Shown in pieces: positions 40,998-50,433 of a stretch of DNA of 57,710 nucleotides. The stretch's first letter is position 1, and each line of letters begins with the position of its first letter. The DNA lies in contig JAFXAU010000020.1 in NCBI GenBank assembly GCA_017516865.1, forward strand, positions 1-57,710. Reading direction: 5' to 3'. A program made the translations under genes and the position numbers. The notes beneath the pieces are model-generated. The model saw only the letters and a list, made by a program, of their open reading frames with translations, did no database searches and had not been told where the DNA came from. Source of the stretch: Bacteroidales bacterium (lineage in GTDB: Bacteria > Bacteroidota > Bacteroidia > Bacteroidales > UBA1715).

Positions 40998-42401
40998 ATG
41001 AAAAAGTTATTGTTCTTTAGTTCGATTATCGCTTTGCTGGCGAGTTGCTCTTCAAATTATCAGAGTGGAGAGTTGTCTGGTACTCAATCGAGACCAATTT
41101 GGAGTAACGAAGTTCCGTTCGGAATGTTGTTCATTCCTCAAGGAAGTTTGAATGTTGGACCAAGTGACCAAGATGTTGCCTGGGCTCAAACGGCACAAAA
41201 CCGTACTGTGTCTGTTCAAGCGTTTTGGATGGATGAAACGGAAATCACTAACAATGAATATCGTCAATTCGTGGACTGGGTTCGCGACTCTTTGGCATAT
41301 GTTACATTGAAGGAAGATGCCGGTAAAGATGATTTGTATGTTCTTGTCAATGAATTTGGCGAAGACTTGGAAGATGACGAGCAGTACATCGACTGGTCAA
41401 AACCAATTGATTGGAACGAGGCAGAGAACAGAGAAGCTTTGTTGTCATTCTTCTTGCAAGGAGACGAACGTTTCTATAAAAGACACGAATTGGATGTTCG
41501 TCGTTTGAATTTCACATATTATTGGATGGATTTCAAGCAAGCAGCAGAGAAGAAAAAAGTTAACGGAAAAGAGAACAGAGCATATAATTATAAGACTGGT
41601 AAGTACGAAGGAACAGTACTTCGTGCCGATGGTTCAAGACAAGAAATTAAAGACAGATCTTCATATATAGTAAAAGAAGAAATCAATGTATATCCAGATA
41701 CATTGTGTTGGGTCAGCGATTATACGTATTCATATAATGACCCGATGGCAGCAATGTATTTCTGGCATCCGGCATATGACCATTATCCAGTAGTTGGTGT
41801 TTCTTGGAAACAGGCTGTTGCATTCTCTATTTGGAGAACCCAATTGAAAAATGGTTATTTAAGAAGTGTTAAGAAGGTAATTGTAAACGATTATCGTCTG
41901 CCTTCCGAAACAGAATGGGAATATGCAGCTCGTGGTGGTTTGGAATCATCTCCATATCCTTGGGGTGGTAACTATACAAGAAACTACTTAGGATGTTTTA
42001 TCGCTAACTTCAAACCGTTACGTGGTAACTATACTGACGATGGTGGTATCCAAACTGTAATTGTCGCTCACTACGAACCAAACGAATGGGGCTTGTATGA
42101 TATGGCTGGAAACGTTGCTGAATGGACACAGACAGCATTTGATGAAAGTGCATACAGTTTTACTGGTGATGTGAACACAGACAATTATTATAGTGCATTG
42201 GATGACGATCCAATCGTTATGAAGAGAAAAGTTGTTCGTGGTGGTTCTTGGAAAGATATAGCATATTATATGCAATGTAGTTCAAGAACTTATGAATACC
42301 AAGATTCAGCTAAGAGTTACATTGGTTTCAGATGTGTTCAAACATATTTGGGACGTGCATACGGATCTGATGGTGTTCAAGGAGAATCTCAAGTTTATTA
42401 A
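40998..42401 (+). CDS. gldK: Type IX secretion/gliding lipoprotein GldK
   Basis: About 467 residues. Lipoprotein signal with lipobox LLASC near residue 18, then a formylglycine-generating-enzyme (SUMF1) fold: FGMLFIPQGSLNVGPSD, MDETEITNNEYRQFV, LPSETEWEYAARGG, NEWGLYDMAGNVAEWT, and RGGSWKD. In GldK/PorK the fold is structural and forms, with GldN, the periplasmic ring attached to the outer membrane. The start at 40998 gives a clean signal peptide. First gene of gldKLMN with 44 bases to gldL. Confidence 0.95.
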   Translation: MKKLLFFSSIIALLASCSSNYQSGELSGTQSRPIWSNEVPFGMLFIPQGSLNVGPSDQDVAWAQTAQNRTVSVQAFWMDETEITNNEYRQFVDWVRDSLAYVTLKEDAGKDDLYVLVNEFGEDLEDDEQYIDWSKPIDWNEAENREALLSFFLQGDERFYKRHELDVRRLNFTYYWMDFKQAAEKKKVNGKENRAYNYKTGKYEGTVLRADGSRQEIKDRSSYIVKEEINVYPDTLCWVSDYTYSYNDPMAAMYFWHPAYDHYPVVGVSWKQAVAFSIWRTQLKNGYLRSVKKVIVNDYRLPSETEWEYAARGGLESSPYPWGGNYTRNYLGCFIANFKPLRGNYTDDGGIQTVIVAHYEPNEWGLYDMAGNVAEWTQTAFDESAYSFTGDVNTDNYYSALDDDPIVMKRKVVRGGSWKDIAYYMQCSSRTYEYQDSAKSYIGFRCVQTYLGRAYGSDGVQGESQVY

Positions 42402-42445
42402 TCAAGAAAATAATATTTACACACACATTAAAATTTTTAAAAGTT

Positions 42446-43459
42446 ATGATGAGTATTTCAGAATTGGTTGAAACAGATGGCTGGAAAAAGTTTATGGCGA
42501 AAGTCTATGGTTGGGGAGCGTCTGTCGTAATGGTCGGTGCATTGTTCAAAATCCAACACTATCCGGGTGCAGGACCTATGCTTGTGGTTGGTTTGTTGAC
42601 AGAAGCTGTAATCTTCTTCTTCTCGGCATTTGAACCGGTACATGCTGAAATTGACTGGACTCTTGTTTATCCAGAGTTGATACCAACACCAGAAGGTGAA
42701 GAAATAGAAGGTATTCAAGATACGACTCCGTTGACGACATTCTTGAAAGAGAAATTAGCTGGAAAAATCGAAGGTGGTGGCTTCGGCGGTGGAAACGGTA
42801 AAGAAGAAAGTGCTCTTGAAAAATTCGATTCTTTGTTGGAACAAGGAAAACTTGGCCCAGAATTGTTCGAGAAATTAGGAAACAATTTGGAGGCATTGAA
42901 TTCAAATGTTTCAAGCATGTCGGATATTTCAAATGCGGCTGTTGCTACTAATACGTATGTAGACAGTTTGAATACTGCAACTAGTTCCGTATCTAACTTG
43001 TCAAGTGCATTCTCTGCTTCTGCTGACAAATTGGCTCAATCTGTTGATGGCATTTCTGCATCGGCACAAAAAACTGCTGATTCAATTGCTGCTGAAGGTA
43101 GTAAGACTGTTAATATGATTGCAACAGCAGGCACTGGCTATCAACAAATGTTACAAAGTTTGAATGCAAACTTCTCTATTATTGGAGATACAACAAAGGC
43201 TCAAGCAGAACAGCAGGAAGCATTGTCAAAGAACTTGTCAGCATTGAATGCTGTATACGAAATGCAATTGAAGAATTCAAGCAGCAATTTGACTGCAACA
43301 GAACAAATTACTTCTGGAATTAATTCAATCATGGCTGATTTGCAGTCAACTGCAAACGATGTAGCTCAATATAAGGCAGAAATCTCTAAATTGAGTCAAA
43401 ACCTTGCTGCATTGAATACTGTATATGGTAACATGTTGAATGCAATGAGTATTAAATAA
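42446..43459 (+). CDS. gldL: Type IX secretion motor protein GldL
   Basis: A 337-residue inner-membrane protein with two N-terminal helices (VYGWGASVVMVGALFKIQHYPG and PMLVVGLLTEAVIFFFSAFEP, the second with the conserved buried Glu needed for proton-driven rotation) and a long cytoplasmic coiled coil. GldL surrounds the GldM shaft to form the proton-powered motor of type IX secretion. The cytoplasmic part is rich in Ser/Ala heptads (about 150-335). Confidence 0.95.
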   Translation: MMSISELVETDGWKKFMAKVYGWGASVVMVGALFKIQHYPGAGPMLVVGLLTEAVIFFFSAFEPVHAEIDWTLVYPELIPTPEGEEIEGIQDTTPLTTFLKEKLAGKIEGGGFGGGNGKEESALEKFDSLLEQGKLGPELFEKLGNNLEALNSNVSSMSDISNAAVATNTYVDSLNTATSSVSNLSSAFSASADKLAQSVDGISASAQKTADSIAAEGSKTVNMIATAGTGYQQMLQSLNANFSIIGDTTKAQAEQQEALSKNLSALNAVYEMQLKNSSSNLTATEQITSGINSIMADLQSTANDVAQYKAEISKLSQNLAALNTVYGNMLNAMSIK

Positions 43460-43497
43460 TAAGATTTTTTAGACAATTTATTCTAAAATACTAACGA

Positions 43498-45195
43498 ATG
43501 GGACACGGAAAAGAAACGCCGAGACAGAAGATGATAGGTATGATGTATCTATTCTATACGGCATTGATGGCTTTGAATGTTTCGAAGGACGTACTTGATT
43601 CGTTCATTAAAATTAACAATTCAATGAACGAAACAAATCAGAACTTTGTGAGCAAAAACAATATTGCCTATGCATCAATAGACAAGGCTTATGCTCAGAA
43701 TCCAACGAAAGCACAAGCTATCTATGACGCATCATTGGAATTGAAAAAACGTACCGAGGCGTTGATTGAAAATTTGCAATATTGTAAGGATACTGTTATA
43801 TTCTATGCTGATAAGTTGGGTGAACGTTTGAGTTCTACAGAAGGTGTATTCCAATTAAAAGAAAGAGATGGAAGCTCACGTTATTATGTAAAACTCGAGG
43901 ATATTGATGGCGATGGTGTTGATGATACGTTGTCGTTGGAGTCTGCTTGTCAGTCAAAGGATAATTTGGATATTGCGACACAAATTATTATTGGTACGGA
44001 TCCTTCGACACCAGGTTATGGTTTGCAATTGCGCGATAGTATCGCAAGTTATCGTGAATGGTTGATTGCCACAGCTGCAAAGTTCGGAAGTGATTCTACA
44101 TCGGCATTCGCCAAGAATGTTAAATCATCTTTGAATACTGCCGATCAAATACCTCATGCTCATGAATCAGGTCAACCTATTCCTTGGGCAGAATCACAGT
44201 TCTCGCATTTGCCTTTGATGGGTGCAATTACAATCTTGACACAGTGGCAATCGGCTGTAAGAAATGCTGAAGGTGACTTGTTGAATCTTGTTTATGGTCA
44301 GTTGGATGCTTCTTCATTCAAGTTTAATAAGTTGATTCCAATTGTTTTGCCTCAAAGTACATATATTATGCAAGGTAACGAATATTCAGCACAGATTTTC
44401 TTGGCTGCATTCGATACTACCCAAGCATTGGATGTATATGTGAACGGTAGAAAATTACCAATTGACAAAGAAACTGGTCTGCCTATCTATAAGGTGAACG
44501 GTGGCGGTATTGGTGATCAAAAATATAATGCAATCATTAAGTTGCCGAAACCAAATTCAAACGATACTGTTGAGTATAAAATCTCAGGTGAATATCAGGT
44601 TGCTAAACCAGGTTTGGTTGTATCGCCAACTAAGATGAACGTATTCTATATCGGTCCTGAAAATCCTGTGGAAATTTCAGTTCCTGGTGTGCCTGCTGAT
44701 AAGATTTCTGCATCGTTGACACCTTCAACGCATGGCTCAATTTCTAAGAAAGCTGGTGGAGGTTATATCGTTAAAGTGTCAAGAGCGGGAAAATGTTCTA
44801 TCTCTGTTGTTGCAGACATCAATGGTAAGAAACAGAATATGGGTAGTGTTGAATTCCGTATTAAGACTGTGCCTGACCCTGTTGCTCAAGTGTTGGGTAT
44901 GAATGGCGGCGATATAGATAAAGCACGTTTGCAAGCTGCTCAAACTGTTGATGCTAAGATGAAGGATTTTGACTTTGACTTGTCATTTAAGGTGACATCG
45001 TTTACTGTAAGTGCTCAAGTTGGTGCATACTTCTTGTCAGAAACAGTTAAGAGCAATAGAATTAATCAACAAGTAAAACAAAACATATTTACGAAAGTAT
45101 CTAAAGGTTCGAAAGTATACTTCGAAGATATCAAGGCTGTTGGACCAGACGGAAGACCTCGTAACTTGGGTGTATTAAAATTTGTTGTAAAATAA
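43498..45195 (+). CDS. gldM: Type IX secretion motor/shaft protein GldM
   Basis: A 565-residue protein. One N-terminal helix (KMIGMMYLFYTALMALNVSKDVLD) enters the GldL ring, a helical periplasmic domain follows, then three Ig-like domains form the shaft that reaches GldKN. The C-terminal domain contains KDFDFDLSFKVTSFTVSAQV and ends LGVLKFVVK, as in PorM. 38 bases after gldL, 24 before gldN. Confidence 0.95.
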   Translation: MGHGKETPRQKMIGMMYLFYTALMALNVSKDVLDSFIKINNSMNETNQNFVSKNNIAYASIDKAYAQNPTKAQAIYDASLELKKRTEALIENLQYCKDTVIFYADKLGERLSSTEGVFQLKERDGSSRYYVKLEDIDGDGVDDTLSLESACQSKDNLDIATQIIIGTDPSTPGYGLQLRDSIASYREWLIATAAKFGSDSTSAFAKNVKSSLNTADQIPHAHESGQPIPWAESQFSHLPLMGAITILTQWQSAVRNAEGDLLNLVYGQLDASSFKFNKLIPIVLPQSTYIMQGNEYSAQIFLAAFDTTQALDVYVNGRKLPIDKETGLPIYKVNGGGIGDQKYNAIIKLPKPNSNDTVEYKISGEYQVAKPGLVVSPTKMNVFYIGPENPVEISVPGVPADKISASLTPSTHGSISKKAGGGYIVKVSRAGKCSISVVADINGKKQNMGSVEFRIKTVPDPVAQVLGMNGGDIDKARLQAAQTVDAKMKDFDFDLSFKVTSFTVSAQVGAYFLSETVKSNRINQQVKQNIFTKVSKGSKVYFEDIKAVGPDGRPRNLGVLKFVVK

Positions 45196-45219
45196 TTAGA
45201 AACTATAAATTTGATAGAT

Positions 45220-46053
45220 ATGAAAAAACTTGGTTTATTTATTGTTGCTGTCGCTTTTTCTTCAGCATTATTTGCTCAAACGAGCGAATATCCGGACAGT
45301 CCATATGACAAGCCTCATATGAATGATAGAAAACCTATTGCAATGCAGCAGATTCGTTATGCGGATGTGATGTGGTCAAAACAGATAGAGAGAACATTGC
45401 CTTTGCGTGAAAAAATGAATCATCCGTTGTATTTCCCAAACAATGAGACTGGACGTATAGGTTCACGTTTTAGTTTGTCTGCATTGACAGTAGACGCAGT
45501 TGAAAAAGGTATGTTGTTTGCATACGACCCAATGAGTGATGGCGCAGTTCCTATCACATTTGAAGACTTCAAAACAAAGTTGGGGGCAAGTATAGATACC
45601 ATTTATATAGAACAGGAAGATGGTACTGAAATTGCAAAAGCAATTGAAAACCAGATGAATCCTAGTTCTATAAAATTCTTGATTTTGAGAGAAGAATGGG
45701 TGTTCGACAAACAACGTTCTGTAATGGATCCTCGTATTATGTGGATTACTGCATTGCGTGAATTTGAAAAAGATGGTGAAATTCGTAAGTCGTTGCCTTA
45801 CAAAATTTACTATCCTGCAGCACAACCAATTTTGGCAAGAAACGAAGTTTTCAATCCAAATAGCGATGGTGATCAAAAATCATTCTATGATACGTTCCAA
45901 AAACGTCATTTCAGCAGTTTCATTTCTCGCGAAACAAACGTGTACAACGACCGTGAAGTTAGTTCATACAAGTTTGGTATAGAACAACTTTATGAAGCTG
46001 AGAGAATTAAAACGTTCATCTTCAACTTCGAGCACGATTTGTGGGAATATTAA
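45220..46053 (+). CDS. gldN: Type IX secretion ring protein GldN
   Basis: A 277-residue periplasmic protein with signal peptide (1-19, ending ALFAQ) and the family's KPIAMQQIRYADVMWSKQIE and REEWVFDKQRSVMDPRIMWI stretches. GldN/PorN completes the outer-membrane-linked ring with GldK. Last gene of the operon, followed by a strong terminator. The ATG at 45220 is used because the upstream TTG has no signal peptide. Confidence 0.95.
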   Translation: MKKLGLFIVAVAFSSALFAQTSEYPDSPYDKPHMNDRKPIAMQQIRYADVMWSKQIERTLPLREKMNHPLYFPNNETGRIGSRFSLSALTVDAVEKGMLFAYDPMSDGAVPITFEDFKTKLGASIDTIYIEQEDGTEIAKAIENQMNPSSIKFLILREEWVFDKQRSVMDPRIMWITALREFEKDGEIRKSLPYKIYYPAAQPILARNEVFNPNSDGDQKSFYDTFQKRHFSSFISRETNVYNDREVSSYKFGIEQLYEAERIKTFIFNFEHDLWEY

Positions 46054-46074
46054 ACAATATTTGTTGATAAGTAT

Positions 46075-46110
46075 AGAGGTCTCTTCTTCGTTGAGGAGAC
46101 CTCTTTTTTT
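46075..46110 (+). terminator. Terminator of the gldKLMN operon
   Basis: AGAGGTCTC (46075-46083) pairs with 46096-46104, T7 tail. The next promoter element begins at the last T of the tail. Confidence 0.9.
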
Positions 46111-46118
46111 ATATTTGC
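46110..46118 (+). promoter_or_regulatory. -7 promoter element of the M23 peptidase gene
   Basis: TATATTTGC, 13 bases before the ATG at 46132; abuts the terminator. Confidence 0.65.
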
Positions 46119-46131
46119 CAAAAAGATTGTC

Positions 46132-47334
46132 ATGAGATACGTAAAACTATTATCATTTTTGTTTATAGTATTTTTGTTTAATTCCTGCGGAGACAACAAA
46201 TCTGCCGAATCTGTCGAGACCGAGCAGAAAGAAGAGGATGTTGTTCTTTATAATATTAGGACAAACGATTTTGATGTAATTGTTGACACAGTGAAAAAAG
46301 GTGAATTGTTGTCGCAAATCCTGCTATCTTCTGGATTGGATTCAAGAACAATTCATACGTTGATAACAAAGTGTGATACGGTTTTCAATGTTCGTAAATT
46401 CAAAAGCGGGAATACATATACAAGAATGTACTCCGATACGGTATTGGCATATTTTATTTATGATATAGACATAGTAAATTATCTTGTTTTTGACTTGACT
46501 GATTCGCTTCCAAAGGTGTATAGAGATGCGAAGGAAGTTACGTATCAGGAACGACACGCAACGGGTGTGATTGAATCTTCGTTGTGGAATTCTATGGTTG
46601 TTAATAATTTGGATCCCAATATTGCAATATCGTTGTCGGAAATTTATGCGTGGTCTATCGATTTCTTTGGCTTACAGAAAGGAGATTTTTTCAAAATAGT
46701 GTACGTTGAGAAATTTGTAGATAGTGTCTCGGTCGGGTTGGAGGAAATCAAGTATGCCTTGTTTAATCACATGGGACAGGATTGTTACGCAATTCCTTTT
46801 GAACAGGACGGCATAAAGCAATTTTTTGATGAAAATGGTAAATCGACAAGAAAGGCTTTCTTGAAGGCACCATTGAAATATTCTCGAATAAGTTCTTATT
46901 TTTCTCATGGTCGTAAACATCCTGTGCTGAAAATTGTTAGACCGCATCATGGTGTTGATTATGCGGCTCCTGTTGGGACACCTGTTCATACGATTGGCGA
47001 CGGTGTTGTTGTGAAAAAAGGTTATTCGGGCGGTGCGGGAAATATGGTGACGATAAAACACAACGCTACGTATACGACGTCATATATGCATTTGTCAAAA
47101 TATGGGAAAGGCATACATCAAGGCGCGCGTGTACACCAGGGGCAGGTTATCGGATATGTCGGCAGTACTGGACTTTCTACGGGGCCACATCTTGATTTTC
47201 GAGTTTATAAGAATGGAACGCCAATTAATCCGCTTAAAATGATTTCTCCCCCGTCGAATCCTGTTAAGGAATCTGATATGCCTGCGTTTCAAGTGGTTAG
47301 AGATAGTGTACTGAAAGTGTTATCTTCTTTTTAG
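46132..47334 (+). CDS. M23-family peptidoglycan endopeptidase-like lipoprotein with altered HxH
   Basis: A 400-residue lipoprotein (lipobox LFNSC near residue 19). The middle (about 50-250) is a Bacteroidetes-type N-terminal region with an OapA/LysM-like start (KKGELLSQILLSSGLD). The C-terminal LytM domain shows RPHHGVDYAAPVGTPV with the His and Asp zinc ligands, GGAGNMVTIKHN, and GPHLDFRVYKNG, where the usual His-x-His is His-x-Asp (Asp codon 47194-47196). The second His is normally a zinc ligand, so the site is altered though possibly still metal-binding. Lies in a short cluster with the helicase gene 8 bases downstream. Confidence 0.88.
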   Translation: MRYVKLLSFLFIVFLFNSCGDNKSAESVETEQKEEDVVLYNIRTNDFDVIVDTVKKGELLSQILLSSGLDSRTIHTLITKCDTVFNVRKFKSGNTYTRMYSDTVLAYFIYDIDIVNYLVFDLTDSLPKVYRDAKEVTYQERHATGVIESSLWNSMVVNNLDPNIAISLSEIYAWSIDFFGLQKGDFFKIVYVEKFVDSVSVGLEEIKYALFNHMGQDCYAIPFEQDGIKQFFDENGKSTRKAFLKAPLKYSRISSYFSHGRKHPVLKIVRPHHGVDYAAPVGTPVHTIGDGVVVKKGYSGGAGNMVTIKHNATYTTSYMHLSKYGKGIHQGARVHQGQVIGYVGSTGLSTGPHLDFRVYKNGTPINPLKMISPPSNPVKESDMPAFQVVRDSVLKVLSSF

Positions 47335-47342
47335 CATCAAAA

Positions 47343-49748
47343 ATGGATTCTCTATTACAAGGATTGAACGAAGGGCAGCAGGTTGCTGTAAAAAATGTTG
47401 ACGGACCATGTTTGGTCATAGCTGGAGCCGGTTCGGGAAAAACTCGCGTGCTTACCTATAGAATTGCGTATTTGCTGTCGTTGGGTGTTCCTGCTCATAA
47501 TATTTTGGCTTTGACGTTTACGAATAAGGCGGCTGCGGAGATGAAAGACCGTATTGGGAAAATCGTCGGTGAAGAAGTCGCTCGCAATTTAAACATGGGA
47601 ACGTTCCACTCCGTTTTTGCCAGAATACTTCGTAGAGAATCGGAACATATTCCCGGATATGATTCAAATTATTCGATTATTGATACGGATGATGTGAAAA
47701 AATTATTGGGACAGGTTATTTCATCGTTAAATCTTGACAAAGATGTGTACAAGGCAACGAAGGTGGCAAGCTTGATTTCGAAAGCAAAAAACGACCTTAT
47801 CACGGCCGACATGTATGAAATGTCTGATATGTATAAACTCGACAGAATGTCGGGAATGCCAGGTATGGCCGCGATTTATCGGGAATATACGTCAATGTGC
47901 CGTAAGTCAAATTCAATGGATTTTGATGACTTGTTGTTAATGACAAACATCATGTTTCGCGATTGTCCAACGATTTTGGAGAAATATCAAAAACTGTTCA
48001 AATACATTTTAGTTGACGAGTATCAAGATACAAACAGTTGTCAGTATTTTATAATAAAAAAACTGGCTATGCCTGAAAACAACCTGTGCGTAGTCGGTGA
48101 TGATGCTCAAAGTATTTACTCGTTCCGTGGTGCTAAGATTGAAAATATATTAGGTTTTAGCAGGGATTATCCGAATTATCATCTGTACAAACTTGAACAA
48201 AATTATCGCTCAACGCAGACAATCGTAAATGCGGCAAACAGTCTTATTGCGAAAAATTCCAAACAAATACCAAAGACAATTTTTTCTGAAAGTGAACAAG
48301 GTGATCTGATAAAATTGGTCGAATCGTCGACTGATGCGGAAGAAGGCATAAAAATTGCCTCGATGATTGCAGATTTAGCGAAGTCTGGCGAAGATTATAG
48401 CGATTGTGCAATTTTGTATCGTACAAATTCACAATCTCGTATTTTGGAAGAGGCACTTAACAAAAAACGAATTCCGTGCAAAATTGTAAAGGGTACCTCA
48501 TTCTTCCAACGAAAAGAAGTGAAGGACGTGTTGTCGTATGTGCGCGTTGTCATAAATCCTCAAGATGAAATTGCCCTTGAACGTATTGTCAATTATCCTG
48601 CGCGTGGTATTGGCGATACAACGATGGCGAAAATTGTCGGCCTTTCGCGGGCGCATTCAATTTCCGTTTGGAGTGTGATGTCGCAAATAGAAAGGACAGG
48701 CGATATGTTCCCTAATGCTACCAAGACGAAAATTAAAAATTTTGTCTCGTTGATGCAGGAATTTATGAATGATAAAGACGAGTCGGACGCATATTCGTTG
48801 ATGAATAGAATTGTTGAGAAAATTGATTTTAAAAGTTCGTTGATTAAGGAATATACGAACGAAGAAGCACATGAGCGATACGATAATATTGAAGAATTGC
48901 TGAATGGTGCGAAAGAATTCGTCGAGAATGAGATGGACCCCGATGCGATAGCTCTTCATAATTATATTGAGAAAATTGCGTTGATGACTGACATTGACGA
49001 GGATTCGGTTGAAAATCCGAACAAAGTGTTGTTGATGACGGTTCATGCGGCAAAAGGACTGGAATTCAAACATTGTTTTATTGTCGGTATGGAAGAAGAT
49101 GTCTTCCCGTCATCGATGAGCAAGGAAACACCTTCACAGGTGGAAGAGGAGCGACGGTTGTTTTATGTCGCAATCACGCGTGCGATGAAGACCGCTACTA
49201 TTTCGTACGCTTTGGCAAGAAGACGGTATGGCTCACTGAATGTGTCAAATCCGAGTCGATTCATATCCGAAATTGCTTCAGAATATGTTGATGGGAAAAT
49301 TCCTAATAGAGGAGGATTGTCATCTTCGAGTTCTTTGTTCTCTCATTATTCCAATAATTCGAAAAATTCATTTTCGTCTTTTAAAAAGACACAACCGTCA
49401 GGTGGCTCTTTCGGTGGAAATCATTGGAATAATGCTAATCGAGCGACATTCGAAAAAAAGTCTTCGTCGAATGCCTCTCGTCCGACGGCGTTTTCAAACT
49501 ATCAAAAACCGACGTCCCAACCTTTTGCACATTTCAACGAAAAACCAGCTCAGCCAAATTTAGTGACACCGAGCAATCCAATGGATATAAAAGATGGACA
49601 GCGGGTATTTCATGCGAAATTCGGTTTCGGAATGGTGAAAGAACGGAGCGGCGATGACGCAAGTGCTTCTGCCATAATATCATTCGATAATTGGGGTGAT
49701 AAAAAATTATTGTTGAAATTTGCGAAACTGCAAATAGTTGAAAATTAA
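47343..49748 (+). CDS. UvrD/PcrA-type ATP-dependent DNA helicase
   Basis: An 801-residue superfamily 1A 3'-5' helicase. Motifs in order: AGAGSGKTRVLTYRIAYL (Walker A), ALTFTNKAAAEMKDRI, VDEYQDTN (motif II), GDDAQSIYSFRGA, QNYRST, TVHAAKGLEFKHCFIVG, and FYVAITRA (motif VI). After about 655 comes a Ser/Asn-rich flexible linker and a C-terminal Tudor-like module (VFHAKFGFGMVKE), as in PcrA, which binds RNA polymerase. It works in repair and conflict resolution. Eight bases after the M23 gene. Confidence 0.95.
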   Translation: MDSLLQGLNEGQQVAVKNVDGPCLVIAGAGSGKTRVLTYRIAYLLSLGVPAHNILALTFTNKAAAEMKDRIGKIVGEEVARNLNMGTFHSVFARILRRESEHIPGYDSNYSIIDTDDVKKLLGQVISSLNLDKDVYKATKVASLISKAKNDLITADMYEMSDMYKLDRMSGMPGMAAIYREYTSMCRKSNSMDFDDLLLMTNIMFRDCPTILEKYQKLFKYILVDEYQDTNSCQYFIIKKLAMPENNLCVVGDDAQSIYSFRGAKIENILGFSRDYPNYHLYKLEQNYRSTQTIVNAANSLIAKNSKQIPKTIFSESEQGDLIKLVESSTDAEEGIKIASMIADLAKSGEDYSDCAILYRTNSQSRILEEALNKKRIPCKIVKGTSFFQRKEVKDVLSYVRVVINPQDEIALERIVNYPARGIGDTTMAKIVGLSRAHSISVWSVMSQIERTGDMFPNATKTKIKNFVSLMQEFMNDKDESDAYSLMNRIVEKIDFKSSLIKEYTNEEAHERYDNIEELLNGAKEFVENEMDPDAIALHNYIEKIALMTDIDEDSVENPNKVLLMTVHAAKGLEFKHCFIVGMEEDVFPSSMSKETPSQVEEERRLFYVAITRAMKTATISYALARRRYGSLNVSNPSRFISEIASEYVDGKIPNRGGLSSSSSLFSHYSNNSKNSFSSFKKTQPSGGSFGGNHWNNANRATFEKKSSSNASRPTAFSNYQKPTSQPFAHFNEKPAQPNLVTPSNPMDIKDGQRVFHAKFGFGMVKERSGDDASASAIISFDNWGDKKLLLKFAKLQIVEN

Positions 49749-49760
49749 AGGGTTTTTGTT

Positions 49761-49768
49761 ACTTTTGT
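49761..49768 (+). promoter_or_regulatory. -7 promoter element of the DUF4290/murA operon
   Basis: TACTTTTG, 17 bases before the ATG at 49786. Confidence 0.55.
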
Positions 49769-49785
49769 CAAGTAAAATTTATTTT

Positions 49786-50424
49786 ATGGAATATAATACA
49801 ACGAAAGAGAAACTGATATTGCCGGAATATGGCAGAAATGTTCAAATGATGGCTCAATATCTCATGACGATAGAAGACAGAAACAGACGTACAGAAGCGG
49901 CGAAGGAACTGGTTTCTATTATGGTCAATATGAATGTGGCTGTGCGCGATACGAAGGATTATAGGATGAAAATTTGGGATTATCTTGCTCAGTTATGCGA
50001 TTATAAGTTAGATGTGGATTTTCCATTCCCGATAACAAAACCGACCGATATCGGATCTCCAGAAAAGCTGCAATACAATATGAATGAAATTCGTTTTCGT
50101 CATTATGGTTATACGGTGGAACGTTTGATTGAGTCTGCTGCAAAATTGCCAGAAGGGGAGGAACGAGAAGCTTTGTCGATGATGATTGCAAATAATATGA
50201 AACGCAATTATATTGTTTGGAATCAGAAGTCGGTGACAGATGAAATTATTATCAATGATTTATTTCGTTTGTCCAAAGGTAAATTGCGACTTGCCGATGG
50301 TACCCGTTTGGCGTCGGTAAATGCACAGCCGATGACGCAGATGAATCAACGTCGGAATAACAATAACTTTAAACGCAACCAGCAAGGGAAAAAGAATAAC
50401 AACAACAAGTCCAACAAAAGATAA
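49786..50424 (+). CDS. DUF4290-family protein
   Basis: A 212-residue cytosolic protein recognised as DUF4290 from LPEYGRNVQMMAQYLMTIED and MKIWDYLAQLCDYKLDVDFP. The family is restricted to Bacteroidetes and has no known function. The tail (about 185-212) is extremely Asn/Lys/Arg-rich (NQRRNNNNFKRNQQGKK) and looks like a disordered nucleic-acid-binding tail. It stands 9 bases before murA, a neighbourhood I recall as common in the phylum; the link to cell wall synthesis is unproven. Confidence 0.85.
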   Translation: MEYNTTKEKLILPEYGRNVQMMAQYLMTIEDRNRRTEAAKELVSIMVNMNVAVRDTKDYRMKIWDYLAQLCDYKLDVDFPFPITKPTDIGSPEKLQYNMNEIRFRHYGYTVERLIESAAKLPEGEEREALSMMIANNMKRNYIVWNQKSVTDEIIINDLFRLSKGKLRLADGTRLASVNAQPMTQMNQRRNNNNFKRNQQGKKNNNNKSNKR

Positions 50425-50433
50425 ATAATTGTT

